A stretch of 64,000 nucleotides of DNA from Porticoccus litoralis (GCF_030676955.1 NZ_JAUUUU010000003.1:1-64000), one strand, 5' to 3'. Counted from the stretch's first letter, positions 46,297-55,970 are shown. The notes: a model not told the origin generated them from the letters alone. A program made the numbers and translations.

Positions 46297-47808
46297 TTAG
46301 CTAAGAAAGAAGGTGTAGGCGGGATTATCCGTTTCTTCGGCCCAAACATAGCCCAGGTCATCGAGAAACTGATTCACCAGTTTTTTCTCCCCGGCAGGCA
46401 CCTGCATGCCCGCGAGTACACGGCCATAGGCCGCGCCATGATTGCGATAGTGGAACATGGAGATATTCCAGCGTCCGCCCAGCTGGTTAAGGAAATTCAT
46501 CAGCGCCCCCGGGCGCTCCGGAAACTGGAAGCGGTATACCAGCTCATCCACCGCTTCGGGCGCACGACCACCCACCATATGACGAATATGCAGTTTCGCC
46601 ATCTCGTTATCGGTCATATCCTGTAACGGGTAACCCTTGGTCACCAGATCTGCCACCAGCTGCTCGCGATCTTCATCACCGCTCACCTGAACACCGACAA
46701 AAATATGCGCCTTGTCGGGATCGCCCATACGGTAGTTGAACTCGGTGATATTGCGCTTGCTCAACGCGGTACAGAATGCCTTGAAGCTACCGGGCTGTTC
46801 CGGAATGGTAACCGCCAACACGGCTTCGCGGCGCTCACCAATTTCGGTGCGCTCCGAAATGTATCGCAGGCGGTCAAAATTGATGTTGGCACCACTGTCC
46901 ACCGCCAACAGGCTTTGGCCCTGAATGCCGTGCTGCTCGACGTATTTTTTCAGGCCGGCCACACCCAGTGCACCAGAAGGCTCACAGATGGAGCGGGTAT
47001 CGTCGAAGATATCCTTGATGGCCGCACTGATTTCATCAGCATTGACGGTGACAACCTCATCCACCGTATCTTTCAGCACGCGGAACGTTTCCTTGCCGAT
47101 CTGGGCAACTGCTGTGCCATCGGCAAAAATACCCACGTGCTTGAGTCTCACCCGACGGCCTTTTTCAAGCGCCGCCGCCAGACAGGCGGCATCGTCCGGC
47201 TCGACCGCAATGATCTTGACCTCAGGGCGCACGTACTTGATGTAGGCGGCCATACCGGCACAGAGGCCACCGCCGCCCACCGGAATAAACACGGCATCCA
47301 GTGGCCCGGAAACCTGCCTCAGGATTTCCATGGCAATGGTGCCTTGACCGGCAATGACATCGGGATCATCAAAGGGATGCACGTAAGTCATGCCCTTTTC
47401 TTTCACCAGTTTCTGGGCGTAATCAGACGCCTCGTCGTAGGTTTCCCCGTGCAGCACCACCCGTGCGCCTCGCGCTCTCACCGCATTGACCTTGATTTGC
47501 GGTGTAGTACTCGGCATCACAATGGTGGCCTTCACCCCCATCTTTTTCGATGCCATGGCCAAACCCTGTGCATGGTTGCCAGCAGAGGCTGCCACCACCC
47601 CTTTCTGCAACTGCTCTTCGCTCAGGCACAGCATTTTGTTGTAGGCACCGCGCAACTTGAACGAGAACACCGGTTGCAGGTCTTCCCGTTTCAGCAGCAC
47701 CTGGTTGCCAAGGCGCTCGGACAATTGCGAGGCTTCATCCACCGGCGTTTCGACCACCAGGTCATAGATGCGGGCATTGAGAATACGTTTGACGTAACTT
47801 TGTGGCAT
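46297..47808 (-). CDS. ilvA: Threonine ammonia-lyase, biosynthetic
   Basis: PLP enzyme converting threonine to 2-oxobutanoate for isoleucine synthesis. 503 residues from the ATG at 47808. PLP lysine in FSFKLRGAYNKM, phosphate loop PVGGGGLCAGMAAY, and two C-terminal ACT-like regulatory domains (about 330-500), which allow feedback inhibition by isoleucine. An upstream TTG at 47844 is unlikely to be the start. Confidence 0.94.
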   Translation of the reverse strand: MPQSYVKRILNARIYDLVVETPVDEASQLSERLGNQVLLKREDLQPVFSFKLRGAYNKMLCLSEEQLQKGVVAASAGNHAQGLAMASKKMGVKATIVMPSTTPQIKVNAVRARGARVVLHGETYDEASDYAQKLVKEKGMTYVHPFDDPDVIAGQGTIAMEILRQVSGPLDAVFIPVGGGGLCAGMAAYIKYVRPEVKIIAVEPDDAACLAAALEKGRRVRLKHVGIFADGTAVAQIGKETFRVLKDTVDEVVTVNADEISAAIKDIFDDTRSICEPSGALGVAGLKKYVEQHGIQGQSLLAVDSGANINFDRLRYISERTEIGERREAVLAVTIPEQPGSFKAFCTALSKRNITEFNYRMGDPDKAHIFVGVQVSGDEDREQLVADLVTKGYPLQDMTDNEMAKLHIRHMVGGRAPEAVDELVYRFQFPERPGALMNFLNQLGGRWNISMFHYRNHGAAYGRVLAGMQVPAGEKKLVNQFLDDLGYVWAEETDNPAYTFFLS

Positions 47809-47937
47809 GTTCGGGCCAGTACTTCCGTTAGGGTTAGCGGGCAATAGTAAATTTTCGCCCCGCTCAAAGCCAGCACTGTCACGGCTTATCTGTCCTTTCC
47901 GCAGGCGATCCGTATAATTGCAGCCTCCTATTTAGCA

Positions 47938-48645
47938 ATGGCCCCACCCATGACCGCAAATACTTCCTCCCAGGACGCCCTGAAACAGGCTGTGGCCACC
48001 GCCGCGGTGGCATACACCCTGTCGCGTATCGATGACAAAAGCATTGTCGGCATCGGCACCGGCTCCACCGCCAACTGCTTCATTGACCTGTTGGCTGAGC
48101 ACAAGGCCAGCATCGCCGGCACCGTAGCCAGCTCCCAGGCATCGGCAGAGCGTCTGAAAGCCCACGGCATTCCCGTCTACGATCTCAATGCCGTCGATGA
48201 GGTAACCATCTACGTGGACGGCGCGGATGAAACCAATCCGCATCTGGAGCTGATCAAGGGCGGCGGTGCTGCGCTTACCCGCGAAAAGATTGTCGCAGCC
48301 GTGGCTCGGGAGTTTCTGTGTATTGCCGACCAATCCAAGTGGGTGGACCACCTGGGGACATTCCCGCTACCGGTGGAAGTGATTCCCATGGCCCGTAGCC
48401 ACGTGGCAAGGGAACTGGTGAAGCTGGGTGGTGACCCGGTCTACCGCCAGGGTGTGGTGACTGACAACGGCAACGTGATTCTCGACGTTCATCACCTCCA
48501 CCCCATCAGCCCAGCGCGGGAACTGGAAGAAAAAATCAACAACATTACCGGGGTTGTCACCAACGGGTTGTTCGCATTGCGACCGGCGGATGTATTGATG
48601 CTGGGGACGGCGGAAGGCGTCAAGACCCTCTACGCCAAGGATTAA
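47938..48645 (+). CDS. rpiA: Ribose-5-phosphate isomerase A
   Basis: Interconverts ribose-5-phosphate and ribulose-5-phosphate. 235 residues with VGIGTGSTANCFID, VDGADETNPHLELIKGGGAALTREKI and the C-terminal VVTNGLFALRPADVLMLGT. A second in-frame ATG at 47950 is also possible. Divergent from ilvA, as in Pseudomonas. Confidence 0.95.
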   Translation: MAPPMTANTSSQDALKQAVATAAVAYTLSRIDDKSIVGIGTGSTANCFIDLLAEHKASIAGTVASSQASAERLKAHGIPVYDLNAVDEVTIYVDGADETNPHLELIKGGGAALTREKIVAAVAREFLCIADQSKWVDHLGTFPLPVEVIPMARSHVARELVKLGGDPVYRQGVVTDNGNVILDVHHLHPISPARELEEKINNITGVVTNGLFALRPADVLMLGTAEGVKTLYAKD

Positions 48646-48663
48646 TTAACGTCGGAAACGGAG

Positions 48664-49677
48664 CTACATAACCTGCAGCGGCGGCTCAGAGAGCTCGGCA
48701 AACTGCTCGCGCAATTCCAGAATATGTTCGCTCCAGTAACGCACGGTATTGAACCAGGGAAAGCCCATGGGAAATGCCGGGTCTTCCCAGCGACTGGCCA
48801 ACCAGGCCGCGTGGTGAATAATGCGCAAACTGCGCAGCGCTTCCACCAGCTTCAGTTCACGGGGCTGAAACTCGAAAAACTGATCATAGCCATCCACCAC
48901 TTCAGACAGTTGCGCCAACTGCCTGTCACGACTGCCGGACAGCAGCATCCAGATATCCTGTACCGCCGGAGCCATACGTGCGTCGTCCAGATCGACAAAA
49001 TGGGCATTGTCATCCCGCCAGAGAATATTCCCGGCATGGCAATCGCCGTGAACACGGATATGCGCCACCGGTCCGGCAGCAGCAATCACCTCATCCACAG
49101 CCTGTAATAAATCCCTAACCAGGGAGTCATAGGATAACTTCAGTTCAGCGGGAATAAATTCACTCACCGTTGCCACCGCATCGTGGCCAAAGGTCTGGCT
49201 ATTCAGCACCGGGCGGTGCACAAATGGCTTTACGGCACCCACCGCATGCATTCTGCCCAGCAGTTTGCCCAACAGGTGAAGGTTATCCAGATTGTCCAGC
49301 TCAGGTCCTTGGCCACCCTTGCGGGGAAACAACGCGAAACGAAAGTTCTCGTATTCAAACAGGCTGCGGCCTTCAGCATCCCGAATTGGAGCAACTACCG
49401 GCAACTCCTGGTCTTGTAATTCAAAACTGAACTGGTGTTCTTCAAGGATCTGTTCGTCGCTCCAGCGACCGGGGCGGTAGAACTTGGCGATCAGCGGCAC
49501 ACCATCTTCGATGCCCACCTGGTAAACACGGTTCTCGTAGCTGTTTAAGGGAAACTGGCGCCCGTCGCAGAGATAGCCAAGACTCTCCACAGCATCCATT
49601 ACCTTATCGGGGCCAAGTTGGTAGAAGGGCTGTGCCGCGGAGGCTACCGACTGTTCGTCGGTCTCATCATTGTTCAT
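48664..49677 (-). CDS. srkA: Stress response Ser/Thr kinase SrkA (YihE)
   Basis: 337-residue kinase-like protein of the YihE/SrkA group. Landmarks are YENRVYQVGIEDG, LIAKFYRPGRW (ATP lysine), the catalytic loop VHGDCHAGNILW and the metal Asp in FVDLDDARM. SrkA in E. coli limits MazF-driven death and helps in envelope stress. It is 3 bp downstream of the membrane transporter gene and convergent with rpiA. Confidence 0.9.
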   Translation of the reverse strand: MNNDETDEQSVASAAQPFYQLGPDKVMDAVESLGYLCDGRQFPLNSYENRVYQVGIEDGVPLIAKFYRPGRWSDEQILEEHQFSFELQDQELPVVAPIRDAEGRSLFEYENFRFALFPRKGGQGPELDNLDNLHLLGKLLGRMHAVGAVKPFVHRPVLNSQTFGHDAVATVSEFIPAELKLSYDSLVRDLLQAVDEVIAAAGPVAHIRVHGDCHAGNILWRDDNAHFVDLDDARMAPAVQDIWMLLSGSRDRQLAQLSEVVDGYDQFFEFQPRELKLVEALRSLRIIHHAAWLASRWEDPAFPMGFPWFNTVRYWSEHILELREQFAELSEPPLQVM

Positions 49678-49680
49678 CAG

Positions 49681-50820
49681 CTAGCGGCTTTTGCCCGCCC
49701 AGAGCAACAACAGCGTGCCGACAACCCAGAGTGTTGCGGTACCGCCCCAGAGCAGCAGAAAGTTTTCTCCAGCCGCAAACTTTCCGGCAACCAGGTGCCC
49801 GAGCATCAGACCAGCCAGCGGAGCCACCAACAGCAATGGGGCAAAACGACCGCTGCCGTCCAGCTGGGCAATTAGCGCCAGCACATAAGCAGCAGCAAAA
49901 AACACGGCGGCGGCAACCAGGCTAAAGCCCGTCAGATATCCAGTTTCTCCGGGCAAGAATTGCAGTAGGGCCAAGGCAGCCAACAGGATGACGGCTGCCA
50001 CAACAAATGGCACTGCGTAACCTGCACGGTTAGCGAGGATCGCCGCCACCATCGCACCCACCGGACCAGCCAGCATCAACACTAGCTCCGACTGCGCAGA
50101 AACTGCTAACGCCATGGCACTGGCAAGGGGTTCGCACAGGTACCACAACAGTCCACTTCCCAGAAAGAGCAGCAGACTACCGGCCAACGCCGCGAGCAAA
50201 CCCGCCGACAACTGGTTGCCCTGATCATTTAACAGGCTGATACGTTTTGATCCACTGGATGGCATCAGACGGCTGAGGGGAATCGCCACAAAGGCCGCAG
50301 CCGCCACCCCCAACAACCCCTGTTGAAAACTGAAACCGGCCAGCAACGTCTCCTGGATCTGTTCCAAACCAGTCGACACCAGACCGAGCAGCAACAGCAA
50401 CCCGGCAAAATTTCTCACAGGGGTAGCGGTATCACCCAGACAGGTCACCACCACACTCAGACCAAAACCGGCAAACAACCCGGCAAGTGCGAGACTGGAC
50501 CACAACACAGCATTACCTGCCACGAACCCTGGCAGCAGAAAAGCGGCACCTGACACCAGGCCGGCAATCAGGCTTAAACGACGCCAGTCACCCAGGCGAA
50601 TAAAAAAGATCGACAGCAGCCCGCCTAGCAGAACCATCAGAGAAAAGATGCCGCTCGGCAGCCACGGATGTATCGCCAGGGCCTCGGCGGCAATTTGCCG
50701 TTGCAGGAATGGTTGTCCCAACCAGAATGCTGACAGGCACAACCCCACCAGTATCGTCGCCAGTCGCACACCTGCCCCATTGATATTGGCACGCTTCTTT
50801 TCAAACAGGATTGAAGACAT
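49681..50820 (-). CDS. MFS-like twelve-span membrane protein
   Basis: About 379 residues of almost continuous hydrophobic helices (11 or 12), consistent with a major facilitator-type transporter. The loop FIRLGDWRRLSLIAGL sits where the MFS motif A would be. The ATG at 50820 has GAGG 9 nt upstream; an in-frame start at 50877 is not supported. I cannot name a substrate. Directly upstream of srkA in one operon. Confidence 0.6.
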   Translation of the reverse strand: MSSILFEKKRANINGAGVRLATILVGLCLSAFWLGQPFLQRQIAAEALAIHPWLPSGIFSLMVLLGGLLSIFFIRLGDWRRLSLIAGLVSGAAFLLPGFVAGNAVLWSSLALAGLFAGFGLSVVVTCLGDTATPVRNFAGLLLLLGLVSTGLEQIQETLLAGFSFQQGLLGVAAAAFVAIPLSRLMPSSGSKRISLLNDQGNQLSAGLLAALAGSLLLFLGSGLLWYLCEPLASAMALAVSAQSELVLMLAGPVGAMVAAILANRAGYAVPFVVAAVILLAALALLQFLPGETGYLTGFSLVAAAVFFAAAYVLALIAQLDGSGRFAPLLLVAPLAGLMLGHLVAGKFAAGENFLLLWGGTATLWVVGTLLLLWAGKSR

Positions 50821-51003
50821 GTTGTTGAACCTCGCCGGTACTCTGGAGAGCGCGTACTTTGCTGTCTGAAACCCCAAAAGTCCAGACGGTTTTTCGTTCC
50901 GGGCAGTGCAATGTCATCAATTTGTCACGGCTTTTTCACACAGCTGACACAGGGCAGCACTAGGCTTTGCCATGAACCAAAAGAAAAGAACGAGGAAAGT
51001 GCC

Positions 51004-51288
51004 ATGAATAAGGCAACAAATGAAAACATTACCCAGCAACCCATCGCCAACCTGATGCGGCAGCAAGCCAGAAATTTTTTTGTGGAAGTGAATGGCGACG
51101 GCGAATACATCTATCACTGGATCGATACATCCATCGATATGTTATCCAGCAGCAAACTCTGGGATCTCTTGCGTATTGCGGAAATACCGGGCTGTATGAT
51201 GGATGCTGACTTCATCGGCTCCATTACCGATGAACTGATCCGCCGCAGCGACTACTTTGACGGTCGTCCATTACTGCCCCGCCACTGA
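51004..51288 (+). CDS. Conserved-looking small protein of unknown function
   Basis: 94 residues, soluble, starting MNKATNENITQQPIANLM with GAGGAAAG upstream of the ATG. The body (QARNFFVEVNGDGEYIYHW, then a Trp/Leu-rich helix LWDLLRIAEIPGCMMDADF) reads like a small regulatory or phage-like protein, but I do not recognise it. Stands alone between two divergent/convergent neighbours. Confidence 0.65.
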   Translation: MNKATNENITQQPIANLMRQQARNFFVEVNGDGEYIYHWIDTSIDMLSSSKLWDLLRIAEIPGCMMDADFIGSITDELIRRSDYFDGRPLLPRH

Positions 51289-51296
51289 ACCCCCGA

Positions 51297-51533
51297 CTAA
51301 TCTATCGCAGCGATAAGCTGAAAACGCTGCACGTGCTCCCCGTCCCGCTCAACCATATCTCCAAATAGCGCCAGGGGCCGCACCCACAACCCCCCTTCTC
51401 CGTAAAGTGGCCGGTAGACCACCAGCCACTCCTCCGTTTCGCTGTGCCGGGCAACATCGATGACTTCGTAGTCGTTGCCCTTGAAGTGGCGATAGCGTCC
51501 GGGACGCACAACCGGCTGATCAGAGTTCGGCAA
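51297..51533 (-). CDS. DUF1653 small protein
   Basis: 78 residues of DUF1653: PGRYRHFKGNDYEVIDVARHSETEEWLVVY, then GGLWVRPLALFGDMVE. Function unknown. The start is uncertain: a TTG at 51533 has GGAG 7 nt upstream and leaves a short leader before PGRYRH, as family members have; an ATG at 51566 would overlap the peroxiredoxin gene by 47 bp. Tightly coupled to the peroxiredoxin gene. Confidence 0.7.
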   Translation of the reverse strand: MPNSDQPVVRPGRYRHFKGNDYEVIDVARHSETEEWLVVYRPLYGEGGLWVRPLALFGDMVERDGEHVQRFQLIAAID

Positions 51534-51999
51534 GTATCTTCTCCGCCGAACTGACATCAATGCCACCCGCCGGCTCTACCGCCAGATGGGTGACGATGCC
51601 GTCCTCCGCAACCAGTGCGAAACGCTTGCTGCGCAAGCCCATGCCGTAACCACTGGCATCTACTTCGAGGCCAAGGGCGGTAGCAAATTGTCCATTACCA
51701 TCGGCCAGCATCAGTAGCGCTTCGGCATTCTGAGCTTTACCCCAGGCATCCATCACAAAGGCATCATTTACCGACATGCAGACAATGGTATCCACGCCCT
51801 TGGCTTTGATCTGGTCTGCCAAGACCACATAACCTGGCAGGTGCGTCAGGCTGCAACCGGGGGTAAACGCACCGGGAACAGCAAACAGCACCACCTTTTT
51901 ACCCTTGAAAATGTCGTCGGTTGCGATGTCCACCGGGCCTTTCTCACCCATGGTTTTCACGGTGATATTGGGCAGGGCTTCGCCTACGGAAATGGTCAT
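51520..51999 (-). CDS. Peroxiredoxin, Prx5 type
   Basis: 159-residue thiol peroxidase reducing hydroperoxides. The peroxidatic cysteine C49 is intact in PGAFTPGCSLTHLPGY. Other blocks: VDTIVCMSVNDAFVMDAWGK, GYGMGLRSKRFALV (active-site Arg). AGAGG lies about 9 nt before the ATG. Paralogue of the Cys-less protein at 30478-30993. Confidence 0.94.
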   Translation of the reverse strand: MTISVGEALPNITVKTMGEKGPVDIATDDIFKGKKVVLFAVPGAFTPGCSLTHLPGYVVLADQIKAKGVDTIVCMSVNDAFVMDAWGKAQNAEALLMLADGNGQFATALGLEVDASGYGMGLRSKRFALVAEDGIVTHLAVEPAGGIDVSSAEKILAEL

Positions 52000-52088
52000 G
52001 GAAACACCTCTTGAAGAATGGACTGAGCCATTGAGGATAGCAGATGCGGTGGTCGGCAGTGCAGGTGCACTGCCTTCAATGTAGATCG

Positions 52089-52766
52089 TTACCGAGCCAC
52101 CACCGAGGTGGAAACCGAGATGAGGTCCACCAGCTCTACCGTTAGCTGGTCACCGGGCACCAGCGGACCGACACCAGCCGGGGTTCCGGTCAGCACAATA
52201 TCGCCGGGCATCAGGGTAAAAAAGCGGGAGATGTAGGCCAGCAATTGCGGCACCGGGGTAATCATCAGGCGGGTATTGGATTCCTGGCGCACTTCACCGT
52301 TCAGGGTGAGCCGAATCTGAACGTCTTGCAGGTCAGGCACCCTGGCGCGCTCCACAAATGCCGAAGCAACGCAGGCACCATCGAAGCCTTTAGCCTTATC
52401 CCAAGGGAGCCCTTTCTGCTTGAACTGCGCCTGCAGTTCACGCAAGGTCAAATCGAGAGCCACGCCGACACCAACAATGGCATCTTCCGCCTGCTGCTCG
52501 GTACACTCGGTCAGCTGCTCTCCAATGAGCACCGCCATTTCCGCTTCGTGATGGCAGGCACCATAGGCCACGGGGATGGCCACGGGTTTATCCAGGGAAG
52601 CGAGTGCCGTGGAGGGTTTCATGAACAGTACTGGCTCACTGGCAGCCTGACTGCCCATCTCACTGATATGGTCGCGGTAATTGAGACCGACACAAACCAC
52701 CTTGCCGGCGGGAATTTCTGCCGAGCGCCCATTGGCAAAGTGCAGGGAGTGATCAAGGTAGTACAT
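52089..52766 (-). CDS. Fumarylacetoacetate hydrolase family protein
   Basis: 225 residues of the FAH family, YcgM-like. KVVCVGLNYRDHISEMG, HHEAEMAVLIGE (metal-binding Glu), GFDGACVASAF and VLTGTPAGVGPLVPGD. Such enzymes are acylpyruvate hydrolases or oxaloacetate decarboxylases. It overlaps the upstream DUF4870-like gene by 14 bp. Pseudomonas has a similar gene beside serA and the D-2-hydroxyglutarate dehydrogenase. Confidence 0.88.
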   Translation of the reverse strand: MYYLDHSLHFANGRSAEIPAGKVVCVGLNYRDHISEMGSQAASEPVLFMKPSTALASLDKPVAIPVAYGACHHEAEMAVLIGEQLTECTEQQAEDAIVGVGVALDLTLRELQAQFKQKGLPWDKAKGFDGACVASAFVERARVPDLQDVQIRLTLNGEVRQESNTRLMITPVPQLLAYISRFFTLMPGDIVLTGTPAGVGPLVPGDQLTVELVDLISVSTSVVAR

Positions 52767-53139
52767 TGCCGATTCCTCTACCGTCGTTGAGAGCCAGCCA
52801 GCCCTTTACAATCCGATATATATACCAGACCCACACCGCGAACAGCACGACAAATCCAATCAACACAAAGGCCAACAACCAGCCAATCACCACACCCACC
52901 AGCAACCACCAGAAGGTTTTGATCTGCCAGTTGAAATGGGACTCAAGGTAGGTACCGCGCACCTCGTCCCGCTTCATATAATTGATAATCACACCGGCGA
53001 CAGCGGTCAGACCAACCACCAAGCTCAACCCCTGCAGGAGATACACCAGTAGAGTGAGATTCTTGAGTTTTTCCTGTTCCACCGCGCTGATCACTTCACC
53101 GCTGAGGGGCAAGGATTCTTCTGGCATCTGCTCGGTCAC
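52753..53139 (-). CDS. DUF4870-like membrane protein
   Basis: 128 residues with three membrane spans (about 33-53, 75-92, 95-113) and the HFNWQIKTFWWLLVGVVIG block typical of the DUF4870/Tic20-like group. Function unknown. 23 bp downstream of the dehydrogenase and overlapping the FAH gene. Confidence 0.7.
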   Translation of the reverse strand: MTEQMPEESLPLSGEVISAVEQEKLKNLTLLVYLLQGLSLVVGLTAVAGVIINYMKRDEVRGTYLESHFNWQIKTFWWLLVGVVIGWLLAFVLIGFVVLFAVWVWYIYRIVKGWLALNDGRGIGNVLP

Positions 53140-53162
53140 GGCGGCTCTCCCTGAGAGTTATA

Positions 53163-54563
53163 TCAGATGGCATCCACTACTTTGCCGGGATTCATGATGC
53201 CATTGGGGTCGAAGACTTTTTTCACCTGCTGCATCAAGGCCACTTCGGCAGCGGATCGACTGTAACTTAACAAATCCTTTTTCAGCAAGCCAACGCCGTG
53301 CTCAGCGGAAACACTACCGTGAAATTCTTCAACCAGCGCGCCAATCTGTTTGCTGACACCACTGCAGCGGACAGTAAAGTCGTCAATGGACAGTTCGTCG
53401 GGCTTAAGAATGTTCAGATGCAGGTTGCCGTCACCAATGTGGCCGTACCAGACCACTTCAAAATCCGGGTATTGCTCGGATACCAGCGCCTCTGCCCGGG
53501 CAATGAATTCCGGCATACGCGACACATTGACACTGATGTCATTTTTATAGGGTTTCCACTGGGAGAGTGTTTCCGACATATCCTCGCGCAGTTTCCAGAG
53601 ATTTTCCGCCTGGGTCAGGCTCTGGCTGATGACACCGTCCAACACCCAGCCTTCCATGACGCAGGTCTCGAACAACTCCATGGCACGATCCAGCTCCGCC
53701 TCGGATGTTTGTTCAAATTCCAGCAGCGCGTAACAAGGCGCTTCGGACTCAAAAGGTGTCGGCACTTCGCTGTGGTCCACCACTCGCTCCATCCCGTTGT
53801 GGGTAAAGAACTCGAATGCGGTCAGGTCCATACCATCATTAAAGACTTTCAGCACATCGATAATGCTGGGTATGTCTGACACACCCAGCACCAATACGCT
53901 CAGTTCTTTCGGGGGCTTGGCCAGGCCAAGGGTTGCCTCGGTGATAATACCCAGGGTGCCCTCGGAACCGATAAACAGATGACGGAAATCCAGGCCGGTA
54001 TTGTTTTTCACCAGGCCGTGGTTGAGCTCGAGAATATTGCCGCTGCCATCCACCACCTTCAGGCCCAGCACCCAGTCACGGGTCATACCATAACGGATCA
54101 CCTTGATACCGCCAGCATTGGTGGCGATATTGCCGCCGATCTGGCTGGATCCCGTGGAGGCAAAATCCACCGGATAAAACAGCCCCTGCTGTTCGGCAAA
54201 CTCCTGTAATTGTTGTGTGATCATGCCCGCCTGTACGGTCACGCTGCGATCCACGGCGTTGAAATCAATCACCTTGTTCATGCGGTCCAGCGCAATCACA
54301 ATTTCACCATTCAGTGCCACAGCGCCCCCACTGAGCCCAGTGCGACCACCGGAAGGCACAACCGCCAGCTTTTCCGCATTGGCCAGTTGGACAACCTCCT
54401 GAACCTGCTCGGTAGTCTCCGGCAACACCACCACCCCAGGGGCAGGCTGCCAGATTGTGGTCCGATCCACACCGTATTGCTGAAAGGCGCTATCGTCTGT
54501 CAGCACTCGCTGTTCACCAACAATGTCACGCAATTTTTCAATGACTGGGGGGGCAACCGTCAT
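53163..54563 (-). CDS. FAD-linked D-2-hydroxyglutarate dehydrogenase
   Basis: 466-residue flavoenzyme of the GlcD/D-lactate dehydrogenase group. FAD site PSGGRTGLSGGAVALNGEIVIALDR, then SSQIGGNIATNAGGIKVIRYG, GSEGTLGIITEATL, and C-terminal GHIGDGNLHLNI and HGVGLLKKDLL. The ATG at 54563 has GAGG 8 nt upstream. Divergent from serA. In Pseudomonas stutzeri the equivalent enzyme oxidises the D-2-hydroxyglutarate made by SerA, so this assignment rests partly on context; a D-lactate or glycolate oxidase is the alternative. Confidence 0.87.
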   Translation of the reverse strand: MTVAPPVIEKLRDIVGEQRVLTDDSAFQQYGVDRTTIWQPAPGVVVLPETTEQVQEVVQLANAEKLAVVPSGGRTGLSGGAVALNGEIVIALDRMNKVIDFNAVDRSVTVQAGMITQQLQEFAEQQGLFYPVDFASTGSSQIGGNIATNAGGIKVIRYGMTRDWVLGLKVVDGSGNILELNHGLVKNNTGLDFRHLFIGSEGTLGIITEATLGLAKPPKELSVLVLGVSDIPSIIDVLKVFNDGMDLTAFEFFTHNGMERVVDHSEVPTPFESEAPCYALLEFEQTSEAELDRAMELFETCVMEGWVLDGVISQSLTQAENLWKLREDMSETLSQWKPYKNDISVNVSRMPEFIARAEALVSEQYPDFEVVWYGHIGDGNLHLNILKPDELSIDDFTVRCSGVSKQIGALVEEFHGSVSAEHGVGLLKKDLLSYSRSAAEVALMQQVKKVFDPNGIMNPGKVVDAI

Positions 54564-54666
54564 CTCGGAATCCTCTACAAAATAGGAGCAGTTATCGAAG
54601 GGCGTGCATGGTATCATAGCCGCCCTTTTTTTTAGATAGCTGTATGGCCACCGGATCGAGGAGCGT

Positions 54667-55896
54667 ATGGTCAATTTTTCGCTGAATAAATCCAAGATTA
54701 AGTTTCTATTGCTGGAGGGCGTCCACCCCTCCGCGGTCATCACCCTGGAAGCCGCTGGCTACACCAATGTGGAATACCTGAAAGCGGCGCTGTCTGAAGA
54801 CCAGCTGGTGGAAAAGATTAAGGACTTTCATTTTGTGGGCATACGCTCGCGCACCCAGCTCAACCGCCGTGTTCTGGAAGCCGCCAACAAGCTGATCGGT
54901 GTCGGCTGTTTCTGCATCGGCACCAACCAGGTGGACCTGCAGGCAGCCACCGAGCAGGGTGTTGTGGTTTTCAATGCGCCCTACTCCAACACCCGCAGTG
55001 TGGCGGAACTGGTGATAGCGGAAACCATCATGCTGATGCGCGGTATTCCAGAGAAAAATGCCGCCGCCCACAAGGGTGACTGGCTGAAAACCGCCACCAA
55101 CGCTTACGAGGTACGCGGCAAAACCTTTGGCATTATCGGCTATGGCAATATCGGCAGCCAGGTGAGCGTCATGGCCGAAGCCATGGGCATGAAGGTGAGA
55201 TTCTACGATGTCGTCACCAAGCTGCCACTGGGCAATGCCGAACAGGTAGGTTCCCTGCGGGAATTGCTGCGAATTTCTGACGTTGTTTCCCTGCATGTAC
55301 CGGATACCACAGCCACCCGCAATATGATGGGCGCCGACCAACTCGCCGCCATGAAAAAAGGGGCCATCCTGATCAATGCCGCGCGCGGTAAAGTGGTGGA
55401 TATCGATGCACTGTGTGGCCGTTTGGAAACCAAGCAAATCAGTGGTGCCGCCATTGATGTGTTCCCGGTCGAACCAAAGTCCAACCAGGAAGAGTTCGTT
55501 TCACCCTTACGCAAGTACGACAATGTCATTCTCACACCACACATTGGTGGCTCCACCCAGGAAGCCCAGGAAAACATTGGTCTTGAAGTTGCGGAAAAAC
55601 TGGTGAAATACAGCGACAACGGTACCACCATCAGCGCCGTGAACTTCCCGCAGGTGTCTCTGCCCTCCCACGCCGGCACCCACCGCCTGCTGCACGTTCA
55701 CCACAACACGCCGGGCATCATGACCGCCATCAACCATGTGTTTTCGGACAACAACATCAATATCAGCGGTCAATACCTGCAGACCGCTGAGTCCGTAGGT
55801 TACGTGGTAATCGATGTGGATGCCGAATACAGCGACCTGGCACTCAAGGAGCTGAAGGCTATTGAAGGCACCATCCGCTGCAGAGTCCTTTTTTGA
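54667..55896 (+). CDS. serA: D-3-phosphoglycerate dehydrogenase
   Basis: First step of serine synthesis. 409 residues with NAD fold GIIGYGNIGSQVSVMAEAMG, the active-site Arg in INAARGKVVD, the catalytic His in TPHIGGSTQEA, and a C-terminal ACT domain (about 335-409) for serine feedback. GAGGAG lies before the ATG. A terminator follows. Confidence 0.96.
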   Translation: MVNFSLNKSKIKFLLLEGVHPSAVITLEAAGYTNVEYLKAALSEDQLVEKIKDFHFVGIRSRTQLNRRVLEAANKLIGVGCFCIGTNQVDLQAATEQGVVVFNAPYSNTRSVAELVIAETIMLMRGIPEKNAAAHKGDWLKTATNAYEVRGKTFGIIGYGNIGSQVSVMAEAMGMKVRFYDVVTKLPLGNAEQVGSLRELLRISDVVSLHVPDTTATRNMMGADQLAAMKKGAILINAARGKVVDIDALCGRLETKQISGAAIDVFPVEPKSNQEEFVSPLRKYDNVILTPHIGGSTQEAQENIGLEVAEKLVKYSDNGTTISAVNFPQVSLPSHAGTHRLLHVHHNTPGIMTAINHVFSDNNINISGQYLQTAESVGYVVIDVDAEYSDLALKELKAIEGTIRCRVLF

Positions 55897-55919
55897 CCTG
55901 ACACGCCGCTGCTACAAAA

Positions 55920-55944
55920 AAACCGCCGGAATGGCGGTTTTTTT
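55920..55944 (+). terminator. serA terminator, bidirectional
   Basis: Stem AAACCGCC/GGCGGTTT (55920-55927 and 55933-55940), loop GGAAT, T run on the right and A run on the left. Also serves the convergent hydrolase gene. Confidence 0.88.
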
Positions 55945-55970
55945 GTGTGTCGGTTTTGTGGCCAAGCACC

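Noticed and set aside
46705..47847. A 380-codon ORF antisense to ilvA.
   Set aside because: It lies wholly within ilvA on the opposite strand, and the product (His- and Gly-rich, no motif) is a shadow of the biased codon use.
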